A DNA stretch of 64,000 bases. Source: Eupeodes corollae. Its lineage: Eukaryota; Arthropoda; Insecta; Diptera; Syrphidae. The notes beneath the pieces are model-generated. The model saw only the letters and a list, made by a program, of their open reading frames with translations. It was not told the origin of the DNA and searched no databases. This document shows positions 1 through 11,034 of this stretch, piece after piece. Within the stretch, counting starts at the first letter, position 1. Each line of letters opens with the position of its first letter. The stretch is taken from contig NC_079148.1 of the NCBI RefSeq assembly GCF_945859685.1, positions 21,897,946 through 21,961,945 of the forward strand. Reading direction: 5' to 3'. Both the position numbers and the translations under genes were made by a program.

Positions 1-2973
1 GTTTTTTGCCGTATGGTCAAAACCGTGTAGTGTGAAACGAGCCTTACTGTATTCAAAATAATACGTACGTACAGTACAGGAATATTTTTTCTATTGTTCC
101 ATGCAATATAAACCCATCACAATTTGTCTTCCTCAAGCCCATAAATTAATCAAATTTTGACCTATGGGCCCCCTTAAAGAAGGTGTTTATTAGAACAATA
201 TTTCTTTTGTTCAATTCAGGGATAAAGTTTCACCTTTTTTTTAGAAGAAACGAACCAACGACCAAATTCTTTCTTGCATTTACTTGGAAAATGAAGGCAT
301 TTCATTGATAAAGGACAATAGTGCGAAAAAGATTTTTCAATTTTTTTTTACAATTTACTATTGTAACACCATCTGTTGCAGAAAAATGCAAATCGAATAA
401 TCTCTGGAAAAAATGATTTTTTCTTTTCTTTGGATATGGTGATTTTCTGCAGAAAAAAAATCAATTGAAAAACTAAAATTTGAAGTATTCAATCACAAAA
501 AGGAGTTCAGGGATATTTTCATGATGTAGTGTATAGAAAGATTTTTCAAACAAAAAAGTAGACGACCCTAAGCAATATTTTTCCTGGTATTGTCTTGCAC
601 CTTTATTTCAATAAGCTAAATTTTTAACTTACAAGTGAAACAGTGGAGCAGTGTTGGAGGTTCAAATTTTCGTAAATGAGGTCTCATTCTAAGGGAAATA
701 TTATTCTCTCAAAATTGGAAGAGTGAAAATCGCTAGAAGTTTTAGAAGATTTAACGTATCAATGATGTCTTGTTTTTGAAATATTACGAAAATAAAAAAA
801 CAGTTCTGTCAACCTATAAGAAATACTCATTACTTAAAAAAGCAGGAAATGCAAAATTAATTTTCTTCATGAGGGATCCAAATATTGCAATTTTTCAAAT
901 TCCTGCCACAGTTAATTTAAAACCACTTTTTCAAATGTCAATTCCACAACAATAATTCTCAAGAATTGATAAAGACAATTCTGTTTTTTAAAGAACAAAA
1001 GTAATACATATTTTGTAGTTTAACAATTTTGCTGCATGGAATCCTTTGTTTTTTTAATTTTCAAGGCACGATTGCACATTTTTCATTCTTCATTGAGCCG
1101 TCAAACCCAAAACCAAACAAAAAAAACGAAGGCAAAACACTATACGACTTTTAACAACAGTTTTCCTTTGTTTTTATTTCTTTTTCACTGAAGAAGAGAA
1201 AACATAAAACTTAAAAAACAAGCAAAGTTTTTAAGTTTTTCGTTCCTTGTTAAATTTGTTTTCCACATGAAAATAAATACAAACTGAAAACTTCCTCTCA
1301 ACAAAACACAAAAAAAGGAGAAAAAAATAACACAAACCCAACAGAACTGAAAAGAAGAGAAAAGATAAGCAAGGACACGATTTATAAAGCAAGTCCTTCG
1401 ATGACTCTAGCGGTGTGCATTTTGTGCACAATTGGTGAAATGTGGAACTCCATTTCCATACCAAAAAAACAACGAAAAATTATTCTTAAAAAGATATGCC
1501 CAAGCCGAAAAAATACATATATTATTTATAACGAAAATAGAAACAAAAAATACAAAATATTCAACAAGACTATAGTTGAAAGGATAACAGAATTTGGAAG
1601 CCTCACGGGCTTTTCCGCCATCATGGCTGAATTCAAATTTTTTGAAAAATGACAATAAATATGTCTTTGTTGTTTTTGTTACTATCGTAAAAATTTACAA
1701 TGACAGATTGCATATTTAAGTGCTGCCAAATCAAATAGATACAAAAAGAATTTACTTCATACGACCCGACGAGACGCGACGTACGAAACGGATGCACAAA
1801 GGGACAAATCGATCAAATTTGTTATGAATAATTCAATATCAATATTTGTCCTGTTGAAATATTTATTTCTATATGTTTGTCGTTCAATAAAATGTCTATA
1901 TAGTTTAAGTTGAGTTTTGAAATGAATATTAGGGAGATTGGACACATTTATTGGAATTTTATTACCGCGGGGATTTGAATGTGCGACGCGGTCTTCTGGA
2001 ATAAATTTCATACACAAAAACAACGCTCATATGAGAAGCTGTACATAGATATTCAAGGACTCTATGAGTATGTACAGTAAAACGCACTCCACTTTATTTA
2101 TTGAAAACATTTTGCAATAGCTTTTATATAATATTGTGCAATTAAGTATGCGTGGTTAAATCGAATTCTGCAGTTGTTGGTGCGGCTTTTGATATATAAA
2201 TAAATAGTTCAAAACCGCATACAACACAGCGAAATTAGATAAGTTCGCTGGTGCTTATGGGAAGGCGCGTTACAATAGAAAATTATAATCACTGCAGCGA
2301 TTTTAAGAGGGTATAAGTTTCAGTAGAGGTGTGCGATTACGAGGGACAAACCAAAATAATATTAAATGAGAAAATAGAATAGAAACGAAGTTAAATCCAG
2401 CACAATAAAAAAGTGTTGCCAAATGCCCAACATAAAGTTTTAAAGTATATTGGACTTGATTTTCTGCAGTGTATAGGTGAATAGCTTTTCCTGAAAATAC
2501 CCTGGTGGCAATACCTAAATAAATAAATACTTGATAATAGTACAGCTTTCAAAAACTAATACCTAGACTTTACATAGTCTTTTGAGTATAAAATAGATAT
2601 ATTATTAAATTAATTAAAAAAGGATGTCACATATAGCTGCCCAAAAGAAGATAACAGGGTTATATAATACACATTATATGGACTAATAAAGGACTAAAGT
2701 AAATACTATATAAATTATGAAAATTTACATAAAATTAATTCTCTAATTAATAAATAATTATAGCAGTTTCATTCAATGAAAAATCGTATAGAAGTAAATC
2801 ACGATTGGACAAAATCTCGAAACAAAATAGTCCAACTTTGACATTATCTCAAAAGAGAACATTTCTGTGGACAACAATTTGCAAGTAATTTTCAAATCCC
2901 ATAATTAAAGGAACGTCTACAATAACACCTTTTCTTGTGGCATTTCCATAACTTTCTTACTTTTATCTGCACA
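1..2973. other. AT-rich non-coding stretch, no gene seen
   Basis: I see no supported gene here. The short open frames at 1401-1655 (both strands) and 1757-2023 (minus) have no motif I recognise and a composition like their surroundings. If the minus-strand exon at 40657-41205 belongs to a gene running left out of the window, this stretch would be intron. A short phrase, caatacctaaataaataa, occurs near 2508 and again near 8270, but it is too simple to define an element. Confidence 0.6.
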
Positions 2974-2986
2974 ACATTTGTTTCAT
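2974..2986. repeat. Left target-site duplication of SINE copy 1
   Basis: The 13 bases acatttgtttcat occur here and again at 3296-3308, exactly flanking the SINE. A perfect 13-bp direct repeat is what target-primed reverse transcription leaves behind. Confidence 0.9.
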
Positions 2987-3295
2987 CAAATCAAATGGGG
3001 TGGCTCAACAGTCCGTTGTGAACCAGGGCCTAGTGACTTACAACTCTCAACAATTCCTGTGTGCGAGTACTGTTGTCAGGAATGGAAGGGACCTACAATT
3101 TTATGCCGAATCCGAACGGCTAGTTTTTGAGAAAGCACTTTTTCATGACAAGAATTACTCTTGAAGGATTTGTCAATTCCTCGCAAGAGGCAGGCGAAAA
3201 TTAATTTTTTAAATTAAGGTGGCACAGGCAGGGATTGAACCCAAGACCCCTTGCATGACAGTCCAACGCACTAACAATCATGCCACGGGTACTAC
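2987..3295 (-). mobile_element. tRNA-derived SINE, copy 1
   Basis: This is a short interspersed element read on the minus strand. Its 5' head resembles a tRNA. An A-box-like stretch containing TTAGTGCGTTGGACTG is followed by a B box GGTTCAATCC (complement of 3232-3241), the two internal promoter blocks used by RNA polymerase III. The body continues for about 230 bases and ends in a short ATTTG/ATTTA-type tail. The element is bounded by perfect 13-bp direct repeats (2974-2986 and 3296-3308). A second full-length copy lies on the plus strand at 54364-54650 and aligns along its whole length with scattered substitutions. An extra ~20-base insertion after the tRNA head makes this copy longer. The 3' half resembles the end of the RTE-like LINE at 53831-53882, suggesting that LINE drives its movement. 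The element encodes no protein; the open frame at 3219-3434 is incidental. Confidence 0.88.
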
Positions 3296-3308
3296 ACATT
3301 TGTTTCAT
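3296..3308. repeat. Right target-site duplication of SINE copy 1
   Basis: This repeats acatttgtttcat of 2974-2986 without mismatch. Confidence 0.9.
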
Positions 3309-3952
3309 AACCTTCCTAAAAATAAAAGCTACGAGGGTGTGGTGGAAAGAGACAGATTATTACACATGAATTTTTTAATTATTTCAAAATTAAAACAATA
3401 TTTATTGTTTTCAATTTTCTTGTTTTGTTTTTAATGATTCATAGACACAGAGAGGGTAATAAATACCCTTAACATGTTTAAAGTTTATAACCAGTGTGGG
3501 CTTTGGGTAAATTGGGAAGACCTTTAGGAAAAACAGAGTTGGGTTAAGCCATCCACATTCTAGATGTACAGTTAAAAAAAAACCTCTATACCGAAATTGA
3601 GTTCAAGTGTAAACTGATTATCATTCCTGGAAGTGTGAGTATTACGGCTCAATTGTTTGAAGGGTGGTGGGGGTTGTCAACTGCAACTGGATAATTCGGC
3701 AGAACATTGTTTGTAACAAAATCGGATAAACAACGAAAGGAATAAAATATTGTGGTGGTGTTCGGGTGATGAAAACCTTTTGGATATCGCTTATCATTTC
3801 CAAAGCTCTTTTATAGATTCTATCCAAAACTTGATTTTATTCGTTTTAGGGGCAACTGCTTAAATATGAGAATTATATTCAAGTTTTGAACCAATGAAGG
3901 CTTTGTAAATTACAGCCAGATTAGAGGTGGTGGAAAATTTCTTGCACCGTCG

Positions 3953-6007
3953 CACTACGGAGCATTTTGCCTCAAAGATCGAAAGAAAGTAATGAAAATG
4001 CATAAACGAGTATAGTTTATGTATATTTCTGTAAAAAATACAGGGTACAATATGAAAACAAAATAATATTAACATAGAAACATAGTTTTTGACTTAGTCT
4101 GATTCATTTAAACTGTTCAGTCTTAATGTTTCTTCTAATAATTCTTGATAATCCAGTTCTTCTGGCTCAAAAAGATCTAACGTTTCGCTTAAGTAGAGCT
4201 GGCTTTTGCTGCATTTTCGTTTTCGTTTACAACTTATCAAAGGATCCGATGTGAGAGGGAGGCTATTCAAAACATCTTGATTGTATGATAGATCAATACC
4301 GTTTCACATAAACGGATTCTAGCATGGAGAATTGACAAGCCAAATCTCAATGACTGACGATCATCCATATTAGTATCTTCAAAGGCATTAACACGTTTGG
4401 TTATTTTGCCACTTATGTAGCATCTCATGGTAGAGGATGTACCAGTTGCCGCATTACAAACTTTTGCGGCAACCATTGGAAGAAGATTTGTGTCGAACGA
4501 AAGTGGTTGTTTCTGTAATAACTATTTTGGTCTTCAGTAATTCTTGTGCTTGTTCTTCAACGTACTCTATTTCTTCCATAGTGATATCAGCAGTTTCATG
4601 GAAAAATCGAATGCGGATTGGGCGGTAAAATCGAGTAGATGACGGTGTCGGGTTTTTTGTCTGCAACATGTGACTGCAATCTCAATGGGACAAGAGAACT
4701 TTGGAATATATTCGAGTCGTCTGCGACGTGAATGTCATCTGAAAACTTTTGTTGATAAGCTTTTTGATGAGAGCCATCACAACCACATTTTGAAATTAGT
4801 TCCAGGTTTTCCAGAACATCTTCAAGATAAAGACAAAGTCTTAGTACTAGTGTGATCGAGTAAGTCTTGGAGCAGAACTTCTGCACATTTTCCTAAGTCT
4901 TACTGGCTTTGGATAGCATAATTTCTTTGCTTCTCTAATGAGAGTATAGCAAAGAAAAATACTCTTGTTTCAGTCGTGCAATAACTCCCACTGTCTCCTT
5001 GTAAAGTCGCCTTGATCAAAGATATTTAAAGCTTCTTCGGGTGTGTTTTTTATTTTTGGTTTCTGAGCTGTATCTATCATTTTTTTGAGTTATGTGACCC
5101 TTGTTGGTGAAAAAGTTGCCTCTATTATAAGTTTAGAGGCTGCAGCATTTTCCGTCATCCGTTGGCTAACGCTAGCGGCGAAGGTAAACTCTTTAACAAG
5201 TACCTGCTAGCGGGCTTCTTTTGTTTTCCGTCGTTTACTGCGGGCCGTCAATTCTTGGAAACATTTGCTTGAGCGTCCCGCCCCACTATTCGGTATCCAG
5301 TTACGAATTGATATAGAAGCATTGAGCCATTCATCATTATTTTTCAAAAATCCATCTCTGCTTTTAATCAGTTTTGAAATGCCGCAAACCACGACTAAAA
5401 GCTTGAAAATCGTTTTGGGAACATTCAACCACTTTCGGAGGCTACATTCCATAAATGACAACTTATCATCTAAGTTTTTTGATGTGCTCTCAAGAAAAAG
5501 CATAAATAATTTGTTTCGATTTATTTCCATTAAATTTGCTGTCGAATGTATAAGGAAGAAACAAAAGTTGGAAAGAAAGCTAAATTATTGGAGAGAAACA
5601 TGTAAACTTCATATTTTTTTCAGAAGGAAAGATCACGAAAATGTTTTGGCTTTTAGAATATATCAAAAACCTCTAGTTTATTCGTAAAATAATTGTTTAA
5701 CCCGACAACACCTGGCACTATATAAAAACACTAACTTGTAAAAACATACACTAAATTCTTAATTTTTCGCGTGATTCAATGCTTCCCCTAGAAAATACAA
5801 AAAAAAGCAATGTAATCACAAAACTTTTACATTAAGTTAAATACATACCACGGTTTTCAGAATATATAGCTTAAAATTTTCACTTCAACCAATAGAAAAC
5901 ACCAACTGCAACTGGGTGAAAGTCCATACTAAACAAAGTCTAGATTCAGACTAGTTGCCGAGCGAGTTGGCGTGATGATGGTCCGTTTTAAGACTTGCTC
6001 CTTAGTG
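3953..6007 (-). mobile_element. Transib/RAG1-like DNA transposon, internally deleted
   Basis: A 2,055-bp DNA element is inserted in the jockey relic. Its ends are inverted: left end CACTACGGAGCA at 3953, right end CACTAAGGAGCA on the complement ending at 6007. It is flanked on both sides by the 5-bp repeat CGTCG (3948-3952 and 6008-6012). Transib elements are known to have CAC-starting ends and GC-rich 5-bp duplications of the CGNCG type, so the boundaries support the family independently of the protein. See the pseudogene entry for the transposase. With the internal deletion of the catalytic region the copy could only have moved with help from another. Confidence 0.78.
4115..5530 (-). pseudogene. 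Broken Transib/RAG1-like transposase
   Basis: This is a relic of a DDE-type transposase that would cut at the element ends, read from about 5530 down to 4115 in shifted frames. From the N-terminus there is a basic segment with SGAGRSSKCFQELTARSKRRK (5216-5285), a short helical block with EEALNIFDQGDFTRRQWELL, and the motif CGCDGS. The Asp codon of CGCDGS lies at 4776-4778 and resembles the first catalytic Asp context of RAG1. Next come SSTRFYRPIRI, CNAATGTSST near 4450 and FGLSILHARIRLCE near 4320. The sequence then jumps directly to the C-terminal part (SLPLTSDPLIS near 4260) and ends LLEETLRLN near 4120. Several hundred residues, including the expected third catalytic acidic residue, are missing at about 4283-4305. 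Frameshifts lie near 4640-4680, 4860 and 5000. I infer the family from the motif order; a profile search would settle Transib against another RAG1-like group. Confidence 0.65.
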
Positions 6008-6640
6008 CGTCGACGGGGAAATACTATGCCCCTAGCAGCATTTTTGGCAATGTCGAATATTTGATCATTTCATAAGTGTGATTTGTGATACGCAAAACCA
6101 GAATTGAAAGTTGATTTGTTTGCTGGATGCAATCGCCACTCATGAATAGCGGAATTTGGGCTGGGTTAACAACAGGAGAGAGCTTTGAGTTTTTTAAGCA
6201 ATAAGTTTTACACAGTTAATAATGTTCCATTGGACAATACTGTCGATATTGGATTTTAATGAGCTTATCATAAGCCGACGTTGAAGTTCTGCATCCGAAT
6301 GAAAATAACGTGAATCATGACACGAATATGTAAACCTGAGGGTGCTTTCGTCTGCGAAACAGTTTAATGGTCATTGAATGCCAACAAAACATCGTTTATA
6401 AATATTAAAAAAGAGTCGGAGACAAAACGGAGTCCTGTGGGACACCAGCATTTATTTTATGAATTTCACACTTGGAACCATCCATCATACAACTTGTATT
6501 CAAACGTTAGAAAGGAAGTTTATAATCCAAAGAAGAAGCAATTAATCCATAACAATATTTTCCATAAGCGAGCTTGCTGTAAACTCTTTCTTCATATTGC
6601 GGTTGTACTTTGAGATATTTCTTAAGCGTTTCCACGAACT

Positions 6641-8199
6641 TGGGAGCATTTTTATATTCCGATTGTGATCGACAAATTAATCAGACAAATTTTCGTGAGT
6701 TTCAGTGACAGCTCTTAGCTCTTGTCTTTTGTTTATAAGTTGAACATATTTAAAAAAAAAAACAACTCCCTCTTGACTACACAAGGGAATATTTTAAGAA
6801 ACACAATCATTTTCGAATGAGCATCTATCAATTAACCTATCATTATCGAAATTCAACACGAATTGAGTTTCTTTGCTTCCAAATCGCATTTATTTAAAAA
6901 TAATTAACCAGAACTGTCAAATTAGCTGTCAGAGACAAAGTGAGGCTAAACTTAAAGCTCTTCTCTCTTTACAATATAAAATAGGATTGGCGCTAATTTG
7001 TAGTCAGATATAAATCAACTGTACAACTCAAAAGTATTTGAGAAGATATTTTAAAGATAATTTTTTTTTTCTTTAAATATTTATGGTCTAAATAAACCCT
7101 TTTTATCGTTTATATTGACCAAAGTACCTTTTAAGTTTTAATATGTGGTTTCAGTGTGGTGGTGGTGTAGCGAACTATCTTTGAAAAATGCCTTCAAGCT
7201 ATTTTTGTGAAGATTGCTATTTCGAAAATCAAAAACTTACAAAGACAGGGCATGTGGAAACCCGATTGAAGACGACATATACTGTCAATACAGATTTGAC
7301 AAGATAACTGCCCAGTTTCTGGTTGAAAATTTATAACACCAAGGACTTTTGACAAAACGAGAGCTTTTCGTGTTTACATCGTTACAAGTGCTCATTTCCC
7401 TTCATTTTGTTGGAAGAAATGTTGGTGTGAAGCCTTGAATGGAATTTCTTAGGCAACATTGACGAAGATTCGTTTATACTTTAAGATAGTTTTATGTTTT
7501 CGTTTGTCAACTCTAAAATTTGTTTGTTTGTTCCATTTCGTAAAGTATAACCCCCGAACTTAATTTTCCAAACTCACAATTTTTGGCGTTGTTCAAGTAA
7601 AATTTAGTGCGGACAAGAGTGTTGTTAGCAGGTTTTAAAATATTTTCAAATGATGAAAACCAAGTAGCAGTTTTTAAAATTAAAGTGAGTTTTAGTTGGA
7701 ACCTTCTTAATCCATTTACTACAAAATTGCGAATTGTATTTTAGGCTTTTGAAAAATATGATATTCAGAATTTATTTTTGTTGTAACGAACTTCAACTTC
7801 CGCTTTAGGAAAAAATATAAAACACATTTTTCCAAATTTATACAATGCTTATTTGAAACAAAAAATCCAGTGTCATTTATCAAATACAACTTTAGGAAAT
7901 CCTCTTACATGAAAAAAGAAAATTGACTTCCTATCTCACAAATTTTATTGTAAGCCATATTATATAAAAGTTCTATTAAAACAAACTTTGAAATAAAAAA
8001 AAATCATTAATTTTATTAAATTTTCAACGTTCTTAGTTGATGCCTTAAAGAATTTCCCTATAAACTTTTATCAGGAAAGAAAGTTGAACTTCCTTCTTCT
8101 TTAGGTATTTTCCTTTTGTTCGTCAAGATGCTTGTGTGTGAGAGAGTAAATAATAAATTGTAACAGCTTAATTTCATGAATCCGTATAAGATTAATGAT
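6641..8199. other. AT-rich non-coding stretch
   Basis: I see no gene, RNA or mobile-element signature. Composition is uniformly AT-rich with T and A runs, as expected for intron or old intergenic DNA. Confidence 0.55.
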
Positions 8200-9409
8200 A
8201 AGCTCGGAACAGATTCTATAGATGCGTTCACTTACCAACGCCGCACCGGTTACCCATTCGTCCCGCACCAATACCTAAATAAATAACGAATTCCCTCGAC
8301 TTATTTGCTTGAAAAATGATGCGATGAAATCTTACTTCTCTTTATATAATGACGAAATGATTTGAGCACTGATCTGATCGAGTGAAGACACATTGACAGG
8401 TGGTGGTAGTGGCGGTGGCGGTGGGGCACCGCCCGCGGCATGCTTGAGGAGCATAAATATACCCTTTATGCTCGCCCCACCTATGCCTTTGAATATTTGT
8501 CTTGAGCCAATAAAAGGCTTTCAAAGCAATTCACAGGTATGCTTGGCTCGTAAACTTGAAGCAGCTCGTACATAAGTAGCTTGGGAATTCCCAGAGCTAA
8601 ATCTTCACACACCGGATAGCGATGATGGCGCTGATGGTGCTGCTGATGGTGACGACGACGACGCACGATGCAGAAAGACATACGACTTAGGCGAACGGAT
8701 GCGGCGGAGAACAGAACGCAAATAATAAATAAACGCCAGATAATTTATTATCTCGTTTTTCTGTGCATCTGGTGTGAACACACACAGCCCAGAACTGAAC
8801 GGAAAAGCGATACATTTATGCCGCTGCCATTGCTGCCACAGATGCTTCTTCCTTTTTCCTTCGCCGTCTACACTTTCGGATATGTAAATTTTACAAAATT
8901 TTACGTTACACTGTATGCAGTAAGTATTTACATTGAACGCCGTCTACGCACTTAGGATATTGTTAAGATATTAAGTCAACAAAAGCGTTTTACTTGCGGT
9001 TCGAGGATTCGATTTGTTTTTGTTTATCTGTTCGAATGAATAATATTCAATAGATTGCGAACGAGAGGCAAAGATATACGAGTAGGTTCGCGAGTATTTA
9101 ATGTTTGCACAACATGCAATTGACGTGTCGCTATAGTCGTCGTTGGTTATTGTGTTGCTCTCAAGTGGAAGAAGCTCACCTTGAAATAGATTGAGTCTAA
9201 GCAAGCAAGAGAAATGTGTGTCCTGGGTTGGAAACAGATTAAAACAAAAAAGGTGCTAAAATGTTGCTGCCACTGCCGTCTGTCGCGTCTCTTGTGTCGT
9301 CTTTGACATTAGGTCGCATCACACGCAAGTTATTGTCGTCGAGTCAGAAGAAGTGTTCTCTACAAAAAAATTAAATAAATTCAAATTGAGGAATGGAAGT
9401 TCCATCGAC
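8200..9409. promoter_or_regulatory. GC-richer island with triplet repeats, possible promoter/5' UTR
   Basis: The base composition changes here, with many CG dinucleotides and triplet-type runs: GGT/GGC repeats at 8398-8425, GAT/GAC repeats at 8620-8660, and CGCC blocks. No repeat family is recognisable. Such islands in fly introns often mark promoters, 5' UTR exons or enhancers. The right edge leads straight into a possible small first exon (9410-9450). Short open frames on both strands at 8342-8955 have no recognisable motif and are probably chance. Confidence 0.35.
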
Positions 9410-9450
9410 ATGAACTCGCACAGCAATAATACAAAAAAAGTTATGAAAAG
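9410..9450 (+). CDS. Candidate small first coding exon (weak)
   Basis: An ATG at 9410 opens 13 codons (MNSHSNNTKKVMK plus two bases of the next). It runs into AAAAG|GTGAGTG, a near-perfect splice donor after base 9450 (phase 2). The donor and the GC-richer, repeat-free DNA just upstream are what I see. That this is a real plus-strand first exon is inference, because no downstream exon is recognisable and 41 bases carry little coding signal. It would be transcribed opposite to the mannosidase-like exon at 40657-41205. An upstream ATG at 9393 stops after six codons. Confidence 0.25.
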
Positions 9451-10259
9451 GTGAGTGAACCTGACATCATCTTAATAGTCACACGCTTCTTAGGGGCTGA
9501 ATCATTCATAAAGTTAGACAAAAATTTAAACATTTAAGTATAATTCAAGTCTGGCAATAGAGAAACATTTTCAGTAGTTTTTTTGTTTTTGTTTTAATGA
9601 AAACTTTCTAAAATCTGTGATTCAAGTGATTAAGAAGTTTGTGGAATGAATAATTTTCTAAAACGCTTGAGGGAATTATGTAAATTCAAGTGCGAGTTCT
9701 AGAATTCTAAGGACAGATAAGGAATGTACGATGTGCTATGCTGTGCATACCATTTAATATTATTCTACTTCCTAAGAGGAATATTATCCTTTTAATTGGA
9801 AATTCTCATTTCTTGAATATTTTAAAGCAAAAGTCTTTCGTGTAACTGCTTTGGTTTCAAAAGAAAATAGGTTACGTTACAATGTTTCAATTTTAGGGTA
9901 GGTAGGTATAAACATTTATTTTCATAAAGCTCTTAATGCACATCAAAGCAAATTCAGTGATAACGAATTTAAGGGTATTATTCAATTCAATTCTATGTGG
10001 CTAACTCTTAATCTCTCCACAATTGTATGTGTGTTTAAAAGTTTGACCTTTAAAAGTATTAACTTCCTTTATCGCTTGTTTTGGAAAAAGCTTCTAGGAA
10101 TGTTATGTGGATGATATTGAAACTTTAAGCGCAAGCATACAATTTTTTAACAACTTCATCATTTTTTTATAGGAAAAAGATAAACATCGCTAAGTATTGG
10201 ATCTTTCACGATATTAATTTAAATGTTGTGGCAGAGAGTTATTAAGTCAATCTGATCGG
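9451..10259. other. AT-rich stretch, no gene seen
   Basis: Nothing here is supported. It could be the beginning of an intron if the donor at 9451 is real. Confidence 0.5.
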
Positions 10260-10490
10260 CGTAAGCTGACGTTCAGACTCAAAATTGATTTAATTTCTTA
10301 AAGTCAATATGTTTTTTTATATTTTCATTAATACGTAGGGCAGCTTATCTGAAGTTTAATACCAGCAGCATCGACCTTAACATAAATACTTGTAACAACG
10401 CTAAAAATGGTTTGTTTTAAAGTAAAAAAAAGTATAGGTCCTAAAATTGTACCTTACGCCACTTCTCAAAGCACTTTCTTAAGGTTATAA
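10260..10490 (-). mobile_element. Short reverse-transcriptase fragment (weak)
   Basis: The complement of about 10475-10430 reads V-A-stop-G-T-I-L-G-P-I-L-F. This matches the PQGTILGPILF box of non-LTR reverse transcriptases with one stop. The upstream complement (10475-10505) is also open. The fragment is too short to assign to a clade. Confidence 0.35.
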
Positions 10491-10519
10491 AGGCGGATTT
10501 TGTAGCTATTATCTTTTTG

Positions 10520-11030
10520 GCAACAATGCTTTAAACAACTGACGCACGTTTCGTGCTTTGTTTCACTGTCAAACATCTTCAGTTTGGACTATAATTTAAC
10601 CGTTTTAAAAAAGGAACAACGCTTGCAAGTTATTGAATTTTTTATCAAAATGTGTGCTCTATTAAGAAAGTTCATCGCGCGCTTTTAACCGAAGAATCGT
10701 GTTCAGCGGGGAAGCTCATTTTTGTCTCAATGGGTACGTAAATAAGCAGATTTGTCGATTTTGGAGTGAATATCAGCCAGAAGCATTGCAAGAGAAAAAG
10801 TCACAGTTTGGTGCGGTTTATGGGCGGTTTGGGACCGGTCAATTGGCCGTCTAGATATAGTAACGCCTTTAGACTATTTTCAATTGACGACAAAATTGAA
10901 GCATTTATTTGTGAGATTCCGGCCGAAATGTTGGAAAGAGAATTGGAGTATTCAAATAAAGATTTCATGCATTTTTCTGGATTGTATGTTTTTTTTAATG
11001 ATCATTTTTCTATAGCTTTTAGGGTTAAGG
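10520..11030 (+). pseudogene. Mariner-like transposase relic with internal deletions (+)
   Basis: This is a degraded Tc1/mariner-superfamily transposase. The N-terminal helix-turn-helix part is seen near 10605 (EQRLQVIEFF), followed by a jump to the YVNKQICRFWSEYQPEALQ-type block (10735-10790). Then comes KVTVWCG/LVRFMGG (about 10797-10830). Another jump leads to the C-terminal part (GPVNWPSRYS at 10842, DDKIEAFICEIPAEMLER at 10888-10940). The middle of the catalytic domain, with the first two Asp motifs, is largely missing. The 5' flank (10519-10580) resembles that of the relic at 60317-60900, so both come from one subfamily. It abuts the opposite-strand mariner at 11035. Confidence 0.62.
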
Positions 11031-11034
11031 GTTG

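Larger units (their letters stand above)
3440..6640 (-). mobile_element. Jockey-like LINE relic, split by a Transib-like insertion
   Basis: This is a degraded non-LTR retrotransposon read on the minus strand in two blocks, 6640-6008 (upstream) and 3952-3440 (downstream). The upstream block carries fragments of the reverse transcriptase region just after the YADD box, in several frames, including AKNAARG. The downstream block continues with RRCKKFSTTSNLAVIYKAF and KLEYNSHI, then KRALEMISDIQKV, the thumb/C-terminal part typical of this family. Closely related relics lie at 15900-17740, 49280-51340, 59650-59930 and 62400-62560. The reading frame closes exactly when the element at 3953-6007 and one copy of its CGTCG duplication are removed mentally, so the LINE was present first. 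It has many stops and frameshifts and is certainly dead. Confidence 0.75.

Noticed and set aside
1401..2023. Three open frames of 82-88 codons on both strands
   Set aside because: They overlap each other or lie in featureless DNA and have no motif, start context or splice signal I can support.
3220..3295. Possible genuine tRNA gene
   Set aside because: The head has a B box but cannot be folded into a complete cloverleaf by eye. It continues into a SINE body with flanking duplications, as does 54364-54430.
3219..3434. 71-codon frame starting in the SINE
   Set aside because: It is read antisense through the tRNA-like head of the SINE and is not a gene.
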